Of a stretch of 19,324 nucleotides of DNA, positions 7,421 through 15,342 are shown one piece after another. Both the position numbers and the translations under genes were made by a program. Source of the DNA: CAZGNZ01 sp964527215 (lineage in GTDB: Bacteria; Fidelibacterota; Marinisomatia; SCGC-AAA003-L08; JACNLC01); assembly GCA_964527215.1 (NCBI GenBank), contig CAZGNZ010000055.1, positions 1 to 19,324 on the forward strand. Reading direction: 5' to 3'. Under the pieces are notes generated by a model, which had not been told where the DNA came from, did not search any database, and worked only from the letters and a program-made list of their open reading frames with translations. Numbering within the stretch: position 1 is the first letter of the stretch; each line of letters begins with the position of its first letter.

Positions 7421-8145
7421 ACCGCTTCCTTTAGATCAATGGTACTCAGTTCGATTGAATTATTATCCATTTCAACATCGAAAAACTGAATTCTTCCGCT
7501 TCCTCGACTGCCGGATCCGCCCAGGGCATCATTCTGAAGCAGTTTCAGACCCTGAAGGAGTAATTGGGTAAACTCTCTGTCCTCTTCTTCAAAAAGGCGC
7601 AGAACAATTTCAAATTCAAACACCGCCCCGGCCGGAACACGCTCAATTGTTCTCAGCCCTCCTTTTCGAGCTGAACCTGTCAGACGATCAATGACGACTT
7701 CTGTTTTTGATTCTGAAAAAGAAGAGTTCATCCGATTTATAGCTTCTTCAATAGAGATCAACTGAAAATCCAATGGATTTTCAGCCATAAAATTTCTCAC
7801 GGCACCATGAATCTGGGCATCACGGAATACAACCCGTGTGGGTTTGGTTTCTTCCCTGTCGTGATTCAGGTGGCCAAAAAGGATCGCGATTTTATTGATT
7901 CCATCTTTTGTACGGATACCGGGTATTTTCCCATCATCTGTGCTGGACACTTTATTGAGATAATGCTCCAGCAGGAACCGCATTTTTCCTTTCAGAGATG
8001 ATCCCGGAATGTACGGGAGGTTGCTAATGGGATTTCGTATAACAGCATTGTCAATCCCGCCGATTTTTATTCCCTGCTCGCTTCCCCCGATATGAAGGCC
8101 GCTTTTCAGCAAGATTTTTCCACTGATGATAATATTTTCAAACAT
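7417..8145 (-). CDS. csm3: Csm3, backbone RNase of the Csm complex
   Basis: This 242-residue protein is a standard Csm3/Cmr4-type RAMP. The first strand and loop read SGLHIGGSEQGIKIGGIDN. Asp32 matches the catalytic aspartate that cuts target RNA at 6-nt intervals in known Csm3. LPYIPGSSLKGKMRFLLE (43-60) is the RAMP signature. The C-terminus has the glycine-rich loop NDALGGSGSRGSGRIQF. The slicer Asp is present, so target RNA cutting, and with it shut-off of Cas10, should work. It lies 15 nt after csm2 with a GGAGA ribosome site and overlaps csm4 by 4 nt. Several copies per complex are usual for this subunit. Confidence 0.95.
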   Translation of the reverse strand: MFENIIISGKILLKSGLHIGGSEQGIKIGGIDNAVIRNPISNLPYIPGSSLKGKMRFLLEHYLNKVSSTDDGKIPGIRTKDGINKIAILFGHLNHDREETKPTRVVFRDAQIHGAVRNFMAENPLDFQLISIEEAINRMNSSFSESKTEVVIDRLTGSARKGGLRTIERVPAGAVFEFEIVLRLFEEEDREFTQLLLQGLKLLQNDALGGSGSRGSGRIQFFDVEMDNNSIELSTIDLKEAV

Positions 8146-8160
8146 ATAATCTCCGATAAT

Positions 8161-8526
8161 TTATTTTTTTGGAAAATAGCCAACCACCGCTTCCATGATT
8201 AGGCAGGCATTTTCAAAACGCTTTTCAGATGTCTCAACTGACTCCACCAACTGCGTGATAAAATCAACAAAGATCTGATTCATTTCTTTTGGCGAATTGT
8301 GCTTCTTGTATTGAACCTTTGCCACCAACAGCTTTAACAGTACTATTTTTTCTGAACTGTTTTTTGGAAGATCTCTTATTCTCAGAAACTCATTATAAAA
8401 TTTCCGCAGCTGTGTGGTGGAAAGTGAGTATCTCTCCAGCTGTTTTGCAAATCTTTCAGCCTCATTACTCACCCATTCCAGTTTAATGGAACCATTCTCC
8501 TCGAAAAAAATGTGTTTTTCATTCAT
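8161..8526 (-). CDS. csm2: Csm2, small subunit of the Csm complex
   Basis: This 121-residue, mostly helical protein has the Csm2 hallmark STTQLRKFYNEFLRIRD near residues 36-52. Length and place between cas10 and csm3 are as usual in type III-A loci. Csm2 lines the inner face of the complex beside the target RNA and crRNA. Its ATG overlaps the cas10 stop (ATGA), giving coupled translation. No enzymatic motif is expected or seen. Confidence 0.92.
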   Translation of the reverse strand: MNEKHIFFEENGSIKLEWVSNEAERFAKQLERYSLSTTQLRKFYNEFLRIRDLPKNSSEKIVLLKLLVAKVQYKKHNSPKEMNQIFVDFITQLVESVETSEKRFENACLIMEAVVGYFPKK

Positions 8527-11024
8527 TCTTCCACTCTCCTTGGTGTTTTGCGATTGGTATATAAAGCTATTTGGATGGGGATTTTAAGGTACTCCATTAA
8601 TGGATAATCAACATCCATCCAGGTTTGAACAGCGTTTAAAATCTCGTCACGGTACCTGCTTTTTTTGATATTTCGTCTGGAGTCATATGACAGATGACTT
8701 ACATACATTAGGTCTTTCGCCCGACTGCTGTCTTTATATGAAATGTGCATATCGGTGTATTGCATCAGGCGGTAAATGAATTGGGTGGTGAATCCAGTCT
8801 CATTGGACAGCCATTCGTCCATTTTTTCAGCCAAATCAATCAGCGCGGGAAGTTGATCAAACTTTAAAGTGCTGCCAAGCAGGGTTACAGCATGTTTGTC
8901 ATTTTCATGGGTTGATGTGTTCTTGTTATTTCTTGCAGGATGAGATTTTGAGTCCTTCAGGTTTCGTTCTGCCCGTTGTACAGCGCGGCCAATCGGCTGT
9001 CTTCCATGGAGCAGTTCAATCCCGGCAGAGAAATGGATATCAGGATTACCATTTACAAAAATTTTGAACAGCTCATTCAGCTTTTGGGTAAAACATATGA
9101 CAGTATTCCAGGGGCCCAGTAATGCAAAATCGTCACCCCCAGAATAAATAATATAGATATCAGGGTACTTTGCCTTCACCATTTCTGGCAGCAATTGACT
9201 GAAGAAATAATCCATTTCGGTTGAAAATGTGCTGTATTTTGTAATGGAATTGGGATATTCATTACTTTTTAATCCAACACTGATAAGGCTGCCGAGATTG
9301 TCCACGTCCCCTTTTAGAATCGCATTCATCGCAACACCTCGCGCAGTAACCGAATCGACAGCTCTTTCCGCGATTTCATCAAAGGTCAGAATATTATCCC
9401 CATTGTCTGTTGGAAGATGAGAAGCAATATTGCGAACGGGTAGTACGTATTCTTGCTTATCCTGATGTCTAAAAGCAAAACATAAACTGTTTCCAAGGTT
9501 TTTCTTCGGGGGTTCCTGTTTCATACTGAAGTAGACTTTTAGGTTCTCCATTGCGATGACGGTGTCATATTGTTTTTCAGACTGAATGATGCCATACCCC
9601 ATTTTTGGCAGTTTTGCGCCAAGGCTTCGGTCTTCGCTGCAGTTCACGCAGAGGGAATCTTCAGAATCCTGATTGGATACTGCATGTCGGGCACATATCG
9701 GACAAAGATTATCAGCATACACCGGTTTACTGTCCACCATGAAATTGGAACTGTTCCATTTACCGGACTCTGTGAAGTGTGTAATGTGTTTTTGTTTTTT
9801 TGAATTATCAAAATTCAGATTAACTTGCCTCATAGTATTTTCAAGTTTAACCTGGTTTAAATCATCCAAATGTATTTCTGTCTCCCAGTTAAGATTCAGA
9901 CTCAAAATCCCCTGGAATTTTTTAATGAAATCGTTCTCACAGTTTTTTCTTATCGCAATCAGGCCAGATTTCATCTTTTCTGTTGAAGGTATCAAAATCA
10001 TAAACTTTCCGCCCACGTCGGATAAAACATTCAGCCATGACAAGCCTAGAGTATTGATGACTGAGTGAATTACCATGTCAGAAATAATTTTGACTTTGCA
10101 GGATCTTGCCCTTAGCGTTTTACTTACCAGTTTGGATTTTTCAGGATTTAAATCGAATATATAATCCTGTATCCCGCTAAGATCACCACCCAGAAGAAGA
10201 AATGGAAGGTGGATTTTTGACGGTTCAGGATTCTCAGGCATGTCTTCGGGATTTTTTTTATATGCCGAAAACAGCGCTGAAGCCACAGCAGCAGTCATTC
10301 TGGAATGATGATAAAGAGAATTGGAAGGCTGAGATTCCATCGTATTGGATGGTACACACCAGAAAAATTCCTGAACCAGATACTCAAGAGAGTTTGAAAA
10401 CTGTTCTTTTGAAATCTGCCTGTTGTCGTATGATTCAGCCAGTAGTCGAAACCTTAAGCTGAAATGATCAAACAATGAACGATATTGTTCGCTTTTAGAT
10501 TTGGTTTCATCTGCGAGGTTGTAAATTTGCCCGCTGCTTATGATTTGCTCCGTGAAACTGGATTTTGGCATCATAGGTATTGAATATTTGCCAAAATTGG
10601 TTTCTGACTTGGGTTTATTCAAATCCAGATTGACTTTATCAAAGACAGGGTAAAGCGGTCGTTTTTTATACTTTAGGCTATTTGATTTTTCTGATTCTCC
10701 GCGGTCCCAGTTTGAAGAGATTCGATCACCCATTGCAATGCAGTCTGCGATCCATTTTTCAGAACGCGGTTCAAAGGATTCTGTCTTATGATGACTGGCA
10801 GCCAAAGCCGCCAGTTTTTCCCACCATGTTAAGTCAGATCGAACAGGGTTTTCATGGAAAAACGATTCAGTCCACATTACATGCAGCCGGCTGGGATAAG
10901 AGTTCTTATTAAGGGGGCAACGATCCTCAAACTGCAGTGGTTTGGCGAGTTCTGCTCTTTGCATGACTTTACCAATATCATGCAGCAGACTTGCAATGAC
11001 AATATCATGGATATCAATTTGCAC
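8523..11024 (-). CDS. csm1: Cas10/Csm1, HD nuclease and cyclic oligoadenylate synthase
   Basis: This 833-residue protein is the large type III-A subunit. The N-terminal HD domain shows LLHDIGKV (His15, Asp16) and ASHHK (His78, His79). Palm 1 follows at about 275-400 (LLLGGDLSGIQDYIFDL). A zinc ribbon has CPIC (441-444) and CVNC (459-462). Palm 2 has KGDVDNLG (571-578) and YSGGDDFALLG, with GGDD at 629-632. The C-terminal helical domain ends the chain. An intact GGDD predicts cyclic oligoadenylate synthesis from ATP on target RNA binding; the HD motif predicts single-strand DNase activity. The start is GTG with GAGGT upstream, 7 nt after cas6. The presence of card1 and csx20 fits a signalling Cas10. 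Length is usual for Csm1. Confidence 0.97.
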   Translation of the reverse strand: MQIDIHDIVIASLLHDIGKVMQRAELAKPLQFEDRCPLNKNSYPSRLHVMWTESFFHENPVRSDLTWWEKLAALAASHHKTESFEPRSEKWIADCIAMGDRISSNWDRGESEKSNSLKYKKRPLYPVFDKVNLDLNKPKSETNFGKYSIPMMPKSSFTEQIISSGQIYNLADETKSKSEQYRSLFDHFSLRFRLLAESYDNRQISKEQFSNSLEYLVQEFFWCVPSNTMESQPSNSLYHHSRMTAAVASALFSAYKKNPEDMPENPEPSKIHLPFLLLGGDLSGIQDYIFDLNPEKSKLVSKTLRARSCKVKIISDMVIHSVINTLGLSWLNVLSDVGGKFMILIPSTEKMKSGLIAIRKNCENDFIKKFQGILSLNLNWETEIHLDDLNQVKLENTMRQVNLNFDNSKKQKHITHFTESGKWNSSNFMVDSKPVYADNLCPICARHAVSNQDSEDSLCVNCSEDRSLGAKLPKMGYGIIQSEKQYDTVIAMENLKVYFSMKQEPPKKNLGNSLCFAFRHQDKQEYVLPVRNIASHLPTDNGDNILTFDEIAERAVDSVTARGVAMNAILKGDVDNLGSLISVGLKSNEYPNSITKYSTFSTEMDYFFSQLLPEMVKAKYPDIYIIYSGGDDFALLGPWNTVICFTQKLNELFKIFVNGNPDIHFSAGIELLHGRQPIGRAVQRAERNLKDSKSHPARNNKNTSTHENDKHAVTLLGSTLKFDQLPALIDLAEKMDEWLSNETGFTTQFIYRLMQYTDMHISYKDSSRAKDLMYVSHLSYDSRRNIKKSRYRDEILNAVQTWMDVDYPLMEYLKIPIQIALYTNRKTPRRVEE

Positions 11025-11031
11025 ATTTACC

Positions 11032-11910
11032 TCATTTCTGGTTAGCGGGCGATACTTGTATCACCTTGTATTTTCCTAATCCGAATGTTGTCTGTTTCCC
11101 AACATGTATTATTTCTCCTGCTTTCAGCAGAGTCTGTAACTCCTCCGGCACATCTTCGATAAATACCTGTCCGATTAACCCTCCGAATTTCATCTTCTGA
11201 TTCTGGACCCAGGATTTCCTTGTGGTATCTTTCCATCTCATTTCGCTGGATACTTTTGTCTCTGGAGGAAGAATACTCGGAAACTCTGTCATATCAGCTT
11301 CTGTGCAGGAGTTTGAATAATGTCTGTATCTGCTGAGAAGATTTCTTATAAATGCTTCCCAGTGAAATTCCCTCATAAGTTTCTTATGATACTTGATTCG
11401 AAGTGGGCTGAGAAATTCGAGAACACAATCATTTGAATTCCAGAATTCGTTTCTGAAAACTGCTATATCAGGTTCAGAGATAATACCGGTTTCATGGTTG
11501 TAAATGTCATTTCCATATTGATCAGTAACTGAAAGTGATTTAATCTGATTACGAGTACCTGCAACGGAGATCTCGCAACCATTCATCAGTAGAACAGAAT
11601 GCAGTATAGACTGGATTTTTTGGAGAGCTGGCTGGAAAACAGTAAACTTTACTATTATAGAAAATTCATATGTTTCCTGATGGAAAATGATGTAAGGTCG
11701 AAAATTTTCATGACCTTTTGAATCCTGCTCAAACAGAATACGGAACAGGCAGTCGGAAAAGACACAGTCTGAACACAAAGTGTTTCGTTGAAGGCAATGG
11801 GTTCTGCGGATATTTCTGCCGAAACAACCACGAATTGCGGATGAAAAAATCCAGTTTTTAACCAGTTTTTCCGAAAATGTGTAGGTGACATAAAATGTTA
11901 TATATTCCAT
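11032..11910 (-). CDS. cas6: Cas6, pre-crRNA endoribonuclease
   Basis: This 292-residue protein fits the Cas6 group with an N-terminal RGxxG-like strand (SSAIRGCFGRNIRR, 23-36), followed by a cysteine cluster (Cys39, Cys46, Cys49, Cys54) and LFRILFE. The C-terminal glycine-rich loop GKQTTFGLGKYKVIQV is typical of the second RAMP fold. Cas6 cuts the repeat to leave the 8-nt 5' handle, here predicted to be AUUGAGAC. The four close cysteines could bind a metal; this is inference. It is the first gene of the operon. The ATG has no Shine-Dalgarno and sits after a very AT-rich stretch, so the exact start and promoter are uncertain. The catalytic residue cannot be picked with confidence. Confidence 0.9.
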   Translation of the reverse strand: MEYITFYVTYTFSEKLVKNWIFSSAIRGCFGRNIRRTHCLQRNTLCSDCVFSDCLFRILFEQDSKGHENFRPYIIFHQETYEFSIIVKFTVFQPALQKIQSILHSVLLMNGCEISVAGTRNQIKSLSVTDQYGNDIYNHETGIISEPDIAVFRNEFWNSNDCVLEFLSPLRIKYHKKLMREFHWEAFIRNLLSRYRHYSNSCTEADMTEFPSILPPETKVSSEMRWKDTTRKSWVQNQKMKFGGLIGQVFIEDVPEELQTLLKAGEIIHVGKQTTFGLGKYKVIQVSPANQK

Positions 11911-11933
11911 TATTTAATTAATTGTTTTGCGAA

Positions 11934-11962
11934 TTGATATTTTATTTAGTTTTGACTATAAT
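11934..11962 (+). promoter_or_regulatory. sigma-70-type promoter pointing away from cas6
   Basis: TTGATA (11934-11939) and TATAAT (11957-11962) are 17 bp apart, a near-consensus pair. Transcription would start near 11969 and run rightward, away from the cas operon, into the 50-codon ORF. The -35 lies only 24 bp from the cas6 start, so a factor bound here could control both directions. Confidence 0.55.
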
Positions 11963-11990
11963 ATATTGCTCATACAAGAATATAAATTAA

Positions 11991-12143
11991 TGCAAAACGA
12001 ATCAACTTCGTTGCTTAATTGGGAAATTGAGGAAATTGTCCGGGCTGAGATGCTACAGGATCAGGTCTTAACAGGAATCTCGGGAAATAGAGAAATCAAC
12101 AGAAAATCTCAATTTGTTCTCATAATTTTGCAAGATATATAAT
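11991..12143 (+). CDS. small ORF of unknown function, 50 codons, behind a good promoter
   Basis: The ATG at about 11990 begins MQNESTSLLNWEIEEIVRAE and the frame runs to TAA near 12142. A strong promoter lies about 20 bp upstream, but there is no clear ribosome site; only an AAGA 12 nt upstream is visible. The N-terminal half looks like a soluble acidic helical protein (NWEIEEIVRAEMLQDQ), while the C-terminal half is less protein-like. It may be a true small protein, the remnant of a longer gene, or a transcribed non-coding region. I do not recognise a family. Confidence 0.3.
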
Positions 12144-12253
12144 AGATCAATTGTGTATGTATAAATTAATACTATTTAACAGAATATTTCAATATGTAAT
12201 TGACAGAAAGTAAATATCTTACATAAACTGTGATTCAGTCTATTTTTCAAAAA

Positions 12254-12679
12254 TTATTCCATCGTACTGAACAGCAGAAAGAACACTAAAGGGATCAGAA
12301 TGCCCATGACCAAAATCAGGCAGCCGGTGAATAAAAAGGAGAAACGGTAGACTCTGGCAGCTGCGCCGGATTTGATTTCCAGGTCTCTGAATACCTTCAT
12401 CCCCGGTGCCGGATATTGACCATATTTTTGAATATCACCGGCCAACCGGAAGAAATGAATGGCAAATCCGAGGGAAGAGGAAATGAGGACCGCGGAGCCG
12501 ATGTAGAATATCGCCATTATGCTTTGGTGTACGGATGTCAGTTTTTCCTCAGAGGCATCTATGAGTCCGTTCAGATATGTCTGTAAAAAACTCATAAGAA
12601 GCAGCCCTGTCACTGAAAGCAGGATTACAATCAATATGATTCGTTTCCGATACTCCGGATCAGCTTTGTGAAGTGTCAT
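12254..12679 (-). CDS. small membrane protein of unknown function, three predicted helices
   Basis: This 141-residue protein has three hydrophobic segments at about 13-34, 54-77 and 111-137. A short basic N-terminus (PEYRKR) suggests that end is inside. A cytosolic loop of about 33 residues joins helices 2 and 3 (RLAGDIQKYGQYPAPGMKVF). I recognise no family. It follows the tRNA terminator on the same strand and so probably has its own promoter; no clear ribosome site precedes the ATG. Reading frame, length and hydrophobic pattern make it a likely real gene. Nothing links it to the CRISPR locus beyond nearness. Confidence 0.7.
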   Translation of the reverse strand: MTLHKADPEYRKRIILIVILLSVTGLLLMSFLQTYLNGLIDASEEKLTSVHQSIMAIFYIGSAVLISSSLGFAIHFFRLAGDIQKYGQYPAPGMKVFRDLEIKSGAAARVYRFSFLFTGCLILVMGILIPLVFFLLFSTME

Positions 12680-12702
12680 GATTCACGATTTTCATTTTGT
12701 TC

Positions 12703-12731
12703 AAAAAATCCCCCGCCATCAGCGAGGGATT
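12703..12731 (-). terminator. intrinsic terminator after the tRNA gene
   Basis: On the minus strand AATCCCTCGC and GGCGGGGGATT pair in a stem of about 10 bp (one G-T pair) with a short loop, followed directly by six T (plus-strand A at 12703-12708). It starts 4 nt after the tRNA 3' end, so it should end the tRNA transcript and separate it from the membrane protein gene. Confidence 0.8.
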
Positions 12732-12734
12732 AAG

Positions 12735-12808
12735 TAGCGGCGCAGGGACTCGAACCCCGGACACTCGGATTATGATTCCGATGCTCTAACCAACTGAGCT
12801 ACGCCGCC
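12735..12808 (-). tRNA. tRNA-Met (anticodon CAT), probably elongator
   Basis: The 74-nt cloverleaf reads on the minus strand from GGCGGCG at 12808. The acceptor pairs GGCGGCG with CGCCGCT (first pair G-T), with discriminator A and no encoded CCA. The D stem is GCTC/GAGC, the anticodon stem TCGGA/TCCGA with loop ATCATAA, so the anticodon is CAT. The T arm is CGGGG-TTCGAGT-CCCTG. The anticodon stem lacks the three G-C pairs of initiator tRNA. A tRNA-Ile with lysidine-modified CAT cannot be fully excluded from sequence alone. Confidence 0.93.
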
Positions 12809-12810
12809 AG

Positions 12811-12836
12811 AAAACAGAGACGCAATATTACGTCTC
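12811..12836 (-). terminator. hairpin between pepA and the tRNA: terminator, or cover for the tRNA promoter
   Basis: On the minus strand GAGACG and CGTCTC form a 6-bp stem with an 8-nt loop, followed by TGTTTT, and end 2 nt before the tRNA. This fits a short terminator for pepA. The loop also reads TAATAT (12830-12825), which with TTGGTT 18 bp upstream could be the tRNA promoter. Either role, or both, is possible. Confidence 0.5.
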
Positions 12837-12856
12837 CTTAACTTTATGAACCAACC

Positions 12857-14341
12857 CTATTTAATACGATTTTCGATGAGTTCATATACCAGGCGGACGC
12901 CTACCCCTGTAGCTCCCACTGATGGCAGATATGCCGGTTTCTTGGCTCCCCAGGCGGTTCCGGCAATATCCAGATGGACCCAGGGGGTGTCCCCGACAAA
13001 TTCCTTGAGAAATGCACCGGCCGCAATCGTACCGGCATTTCGGCCCTCTCCCAGGTTTTTAATATCTGCAATTTTCGATTTGATATCATCGCAGTATTCT
13101 TTCCACAGCGGCAGTTCCCAAACTTTTTCGCCAGTGGTTTCAGCTGCGGTTTTCAGTTCGCCGATAATGCCTTCATCATTCCCCATGATGCCGGTGGCCT
13201 TGTGACCCAGGGCAACCAGGACCGCACCGGTAAGGGTGGCAAAATCAAGCATTCCGACAGGTTCGTATTTATCTGCGACATAGGACAGCACGTCTGCAAG
13301 CACCAGCCGGCCTTCGGCATCCGTATTCAGGATTTCAATTGTTTTGCCGTTGTAGGCTTTCACAATATCACCGGGACGCTGCGCTCTTCCGTCCGGCATG
13401 TTTTCCGTCGCTCCCACTGCAGCAATGATGTTTACCGCAGGCTGCAGCTCTGCAACCGTCTTCATGATGCCCAGCACCGTTGCCCCGCCGCACATGTCAA
13501 ATTTCATTTCGTCCATTTTAGCGCCGGGCTTCAGTGAAATACCGCCGCTGTCAAAAGTCAAGCCCTTGCCCACCAGTGCAAACGGCTTTTCATCTTCCGC
13601 GCCGCCGTTGTATTGAATCAGAATCAGTTTGGCGGGCGTGTCGGCACCGATAGCAACGCCGTAAAATGCACCCATTCCCAATTCCTGGAATTTACTGACA
13701 TCAATAATGGTGGTTTCAAATCTGTCAGCCTTGCCGATTTCCAGGGCTGCGTCAGCCAGGTACTGAGGGGTGGCAATATTGGCAGGATGATTGGATACGT
13801 CCCGAGCCAGATACACCCCTTTGATGATTCCGTTGACTTTGCCGATAACGGCGTCATCTTCGATCCCGATAATGGTGATCGTTTCCAGCGTATTGGGTTC
13901 CTTTACGTCTGATTTATAATCAAGGAATTCATAGTTAGCCAGTGCAAGACCTTCACAAAATCCCTGGAGCAGGGCAGTATCTGAGCTCGCAAACGGTCTG
14001 GCATCAACAACCATGTTTTTCGCCTTCTGCCCATTTGCCTTGCGAGTGATCTTGGCCCCAAAATCACGGGCGGTATCTGCTGTTATATCATTCTGCTTCC
14101 CCAAACCAAAGAGGGAAATTCGCTGGATGCTGTCTGAACCGTAGCACAGTACAGACTGTCCGGCCTTGCCTTCAAAATGTTCAATCCGGATGGCATTTGA
14201 AATGCATTTGTGTAATTCAGTATCAAGCGTCTGAAGTTCGCCGGGCAGGGATTCAGATTCATATATGCATGCGGTCAGATAATCGGTTTCAATTTCAGTA
14301 TAATTCTGCGTCGAATGAGTCAATTCAAGAACAATTGCCAT
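12857..14341 (-). CDS. pepA: leucyl (cytosol) aminopeptidase, peptidase family M17
   Basis: The start at 14341 is preferred over the ATG at 14359 because GGAGA lies just upstream of it; the product then has 494 residues, normal for M17. The N-terminal domain (about 1-160) is variable. The C-terminal peptidase domain holds the two-metal site: Lys259 and Asp264 in GKGLTFDSGG, Asp282 in KFDMCGG, Asp341 and Glu343 in NTDAEGRLVLADVL, with Lys271 and Arg345 as the usual catalytic pair. The enzyme removes N-terminal residues from peptides in the cytosol as a hexamer. Some PepA proteins also bind DNA; nothing here shows that. It is divergent from the SDR gene and ends just before the tRNA. Confidence 0.96.
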   Translation of the reverse strand: MAIVLELTHSTQNYTEIETDYLTACIYESESLPGELQTLDTELHKCISNAIRIEHFEGKAGQSVLCYGSDSIQRISLFGLGKQNDITADTARDFGAKITRKANGQKAKNMVVDARPFASSDTALLQGFCEGLALANYEFLDYKSDVKEPNTLETITIIGIEDDAVIGKVNGIIKGVYLARDVSNHPANIATPQYLADAALEIGKADRFETTIIDVSKFQELGMGAFYGVAIGADTPAKLILIQYNGGAEDEKPFALVGKGLTFDSGGISLKPGAKMDEMKFDMCGGATVLGIMKTVAELQPAVNIIAAVGATENMPDGRAQRPGDIVKAYNGKTIEILNTDAEGRLVLADVLSYVADKYEPVGMLDFATLTGAVLVALGHKATGIMGNDEGIIGELKTAAETTGEKVWELPLWKEYCDDIKSKIADIKNLGEGRNAGTIAAGAFLKEFVGDTPWVHLDIAGTAWGAKKPAYLPSVGATGVGVRLVYELIENRIK

Positions 14342-14409
14342 CTTTTCTCCAGTTTGCACTATTTAGTTATTAAATGTCACATAAAATTATCCATTTTCGA
14401 TTTGGTCAG

Positions 14410-14425
14410 TCAAGTTTATACTTGA
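14410..14425. promoter_or_regulatory. 16-bp palindrome in the pepA-SDR divergent region
   Basis: TCAAGT-TTAT-ACTTGA is a perfect 6-bp inverted repeat with a 4-nt centre, 45 bp before the SDR start and overlapping -10-like AT-rich sequence. It has the size of a dimeric repressor site. A fatty-acid-responsive regulator would suit the gene behind it, but that is inference. Confidence 0.35.
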
Positions 14426-14469
14426 TTATATTAAGTTTGTTTTCAATCGTGTTGAAAAGGAGGTTTGAG

Positions 14470-15342
14470 ATGAAAACAGAGTCGATGCTGCAGCCCGGCA
14501 CATTGGATAACAGGACCGTTATCGTGACCGGCGGCGGGACAGGTCTGGGGCGATCCATGACAGAAATGCTGCTGGCGCTGGGAGCCGATGTTATCATTGC
14601 CAGCCGAAAGGAAGATGTCCTCAGGCAGACCTGCAAGGATCTGAAGGACAAGGGGTATTCCGGGGTGGATTATCAGGTATGCGACGTGCGTCAGTATCGG
14701 CAGGTTTCGAATCTGCTGCAGTTTGCGATTGAGCGCACAGGGAGATTGAGTGCCCTGATAAACAATGCTGCAGGAAACTTCATCTCGCCCACCGAGCGTC
14801 TTTCACATCATGCCTTTGAAATCGTACTGGATATCGTTTTGAAAGGAACCTGCAACTGTTCCCTGGCTGCAGGCAAACACTGGATTTCCGAAAACAAACC
14901 GGGTGTCATCCTGAATATTGTTACCACCTACGCCTGGACCGGTTCCGGCTATGTGGTGCCGTCTGCCGCCGCAAAAGGCGGTGTGCTGGCCTTGACCCGG
15001 TCACTGGCAGCCGAGTGGGGAAAATACAGCATTCGGACCAATGCAGTTGCGCCCGGTCCCTTCCCGACCGAAGGAGCCTGGAGCCGTCTGTTTCCGGACG
15101 ATGTTTCCGATCTGGTGGATCCGGTGAAGCGAATTCCCATGAAAAGAACCGGTCGTCATCATGAACTGGCCAACCTTGCTGCATATCTGATATCCGATTT
15201 TGCCGGATATATCAACGGCGAAGTGGTCACCATTGATGGCGGAGAATGGCTTTACGGGGCAGGTGAATTCAATGCAATGGATGCCGTTCCGGACCACGTT
15301 TGGGACCAGCTCAGAAGAAAAAATACGAAGGAAAAATCCTGA
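14470..15342 (+). CDS. 2,4-dienoyl-CoA reductase-like short-chain dehydrogenase
   Basis: The start at 14470 has AAGGAGG about 7 nt upstream; the longer frame from 14374 runs through AT-rich leader. The 290-residue protein has the SDR cofactor loop TGGGTGLG (20-27) and NNAAGN (98-103). The classical YxxxK is replaced by Ser165-x3-Lys169 in YVVPSAAAK, with Tyr154 earlier in TTYAWTG. This arrangement, and the following SLAAEWGKY and APGP segments, closely resemble mammalian-type 2,4-dienoyl-CoA reductase (DECR1), where the earlier Tyr is catalytic. It probably reduces polyunsaturated enoyl-CoA with NADPH during beta-oxidation of unsaturated fatty acids. It is a lone gene here; other SDR substrates remain possible. 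Confidence 0.85.
   Translation: MKTESMLQPGTLDNRTVIVTGGGTGLGRSMTEMLLALGADVIIASRKEDVLRQTCKDLKDKGYSGVDYQVCDVRQYRQVSNLLQFAIERTGRLSALINNAAGNFISPTERLSHHAFEIVLDIVLKGTCNCSLAAGKHWISENKPGVILNIVTTYAWTGSGYVVPSAAAKGGVLALTRSLAAEWGKYSIRTNAVAPGPFPTEGAWSRLFPDDVSDLVDPVKRIPMKRTGRHHELANLAAYLISDFAGYINGEVVTIDGGEWLYGAGEFNAMDAVPDHVWDQLRRKNTKEKS

Larger units (their letters stand above)
11911..12253. other. AT-rich divergent intergenic region upstream of the CRISPR operon
   Basis: This 343-bp region separates cas6 from the small membrane protein gene. On the minus strand, which should drive the cas operon, I see only weak AT-rich -10-like boxes and no convincing -35/-10 pair. On the plus strand there is a strong promoter at 11934-11962 and a 50-codon ORF (11991-12143). 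The right part (12144-12253) is AT-rich and holds no gene I can support. Confidence 0.6.

Noticed and set aside
12200..12229. TTGACA with TAAACT 18 bp downstream on the plus strand
   Set aside because: It would transcribe only the antisense strand of the small membrane protein gene, and the -10 is weak.
12974..13537. 187-codon frame on the plus strand
   Set aside because: It is antisense to the well-supported aminopeptidase gene and has no family resemblance or ribosome site.
14374..14469. Upstream extension of the SDR frame
   Set aside because: The extension covers the AT-rich promoter region; AAGGAGG marks the ATG at 14470.
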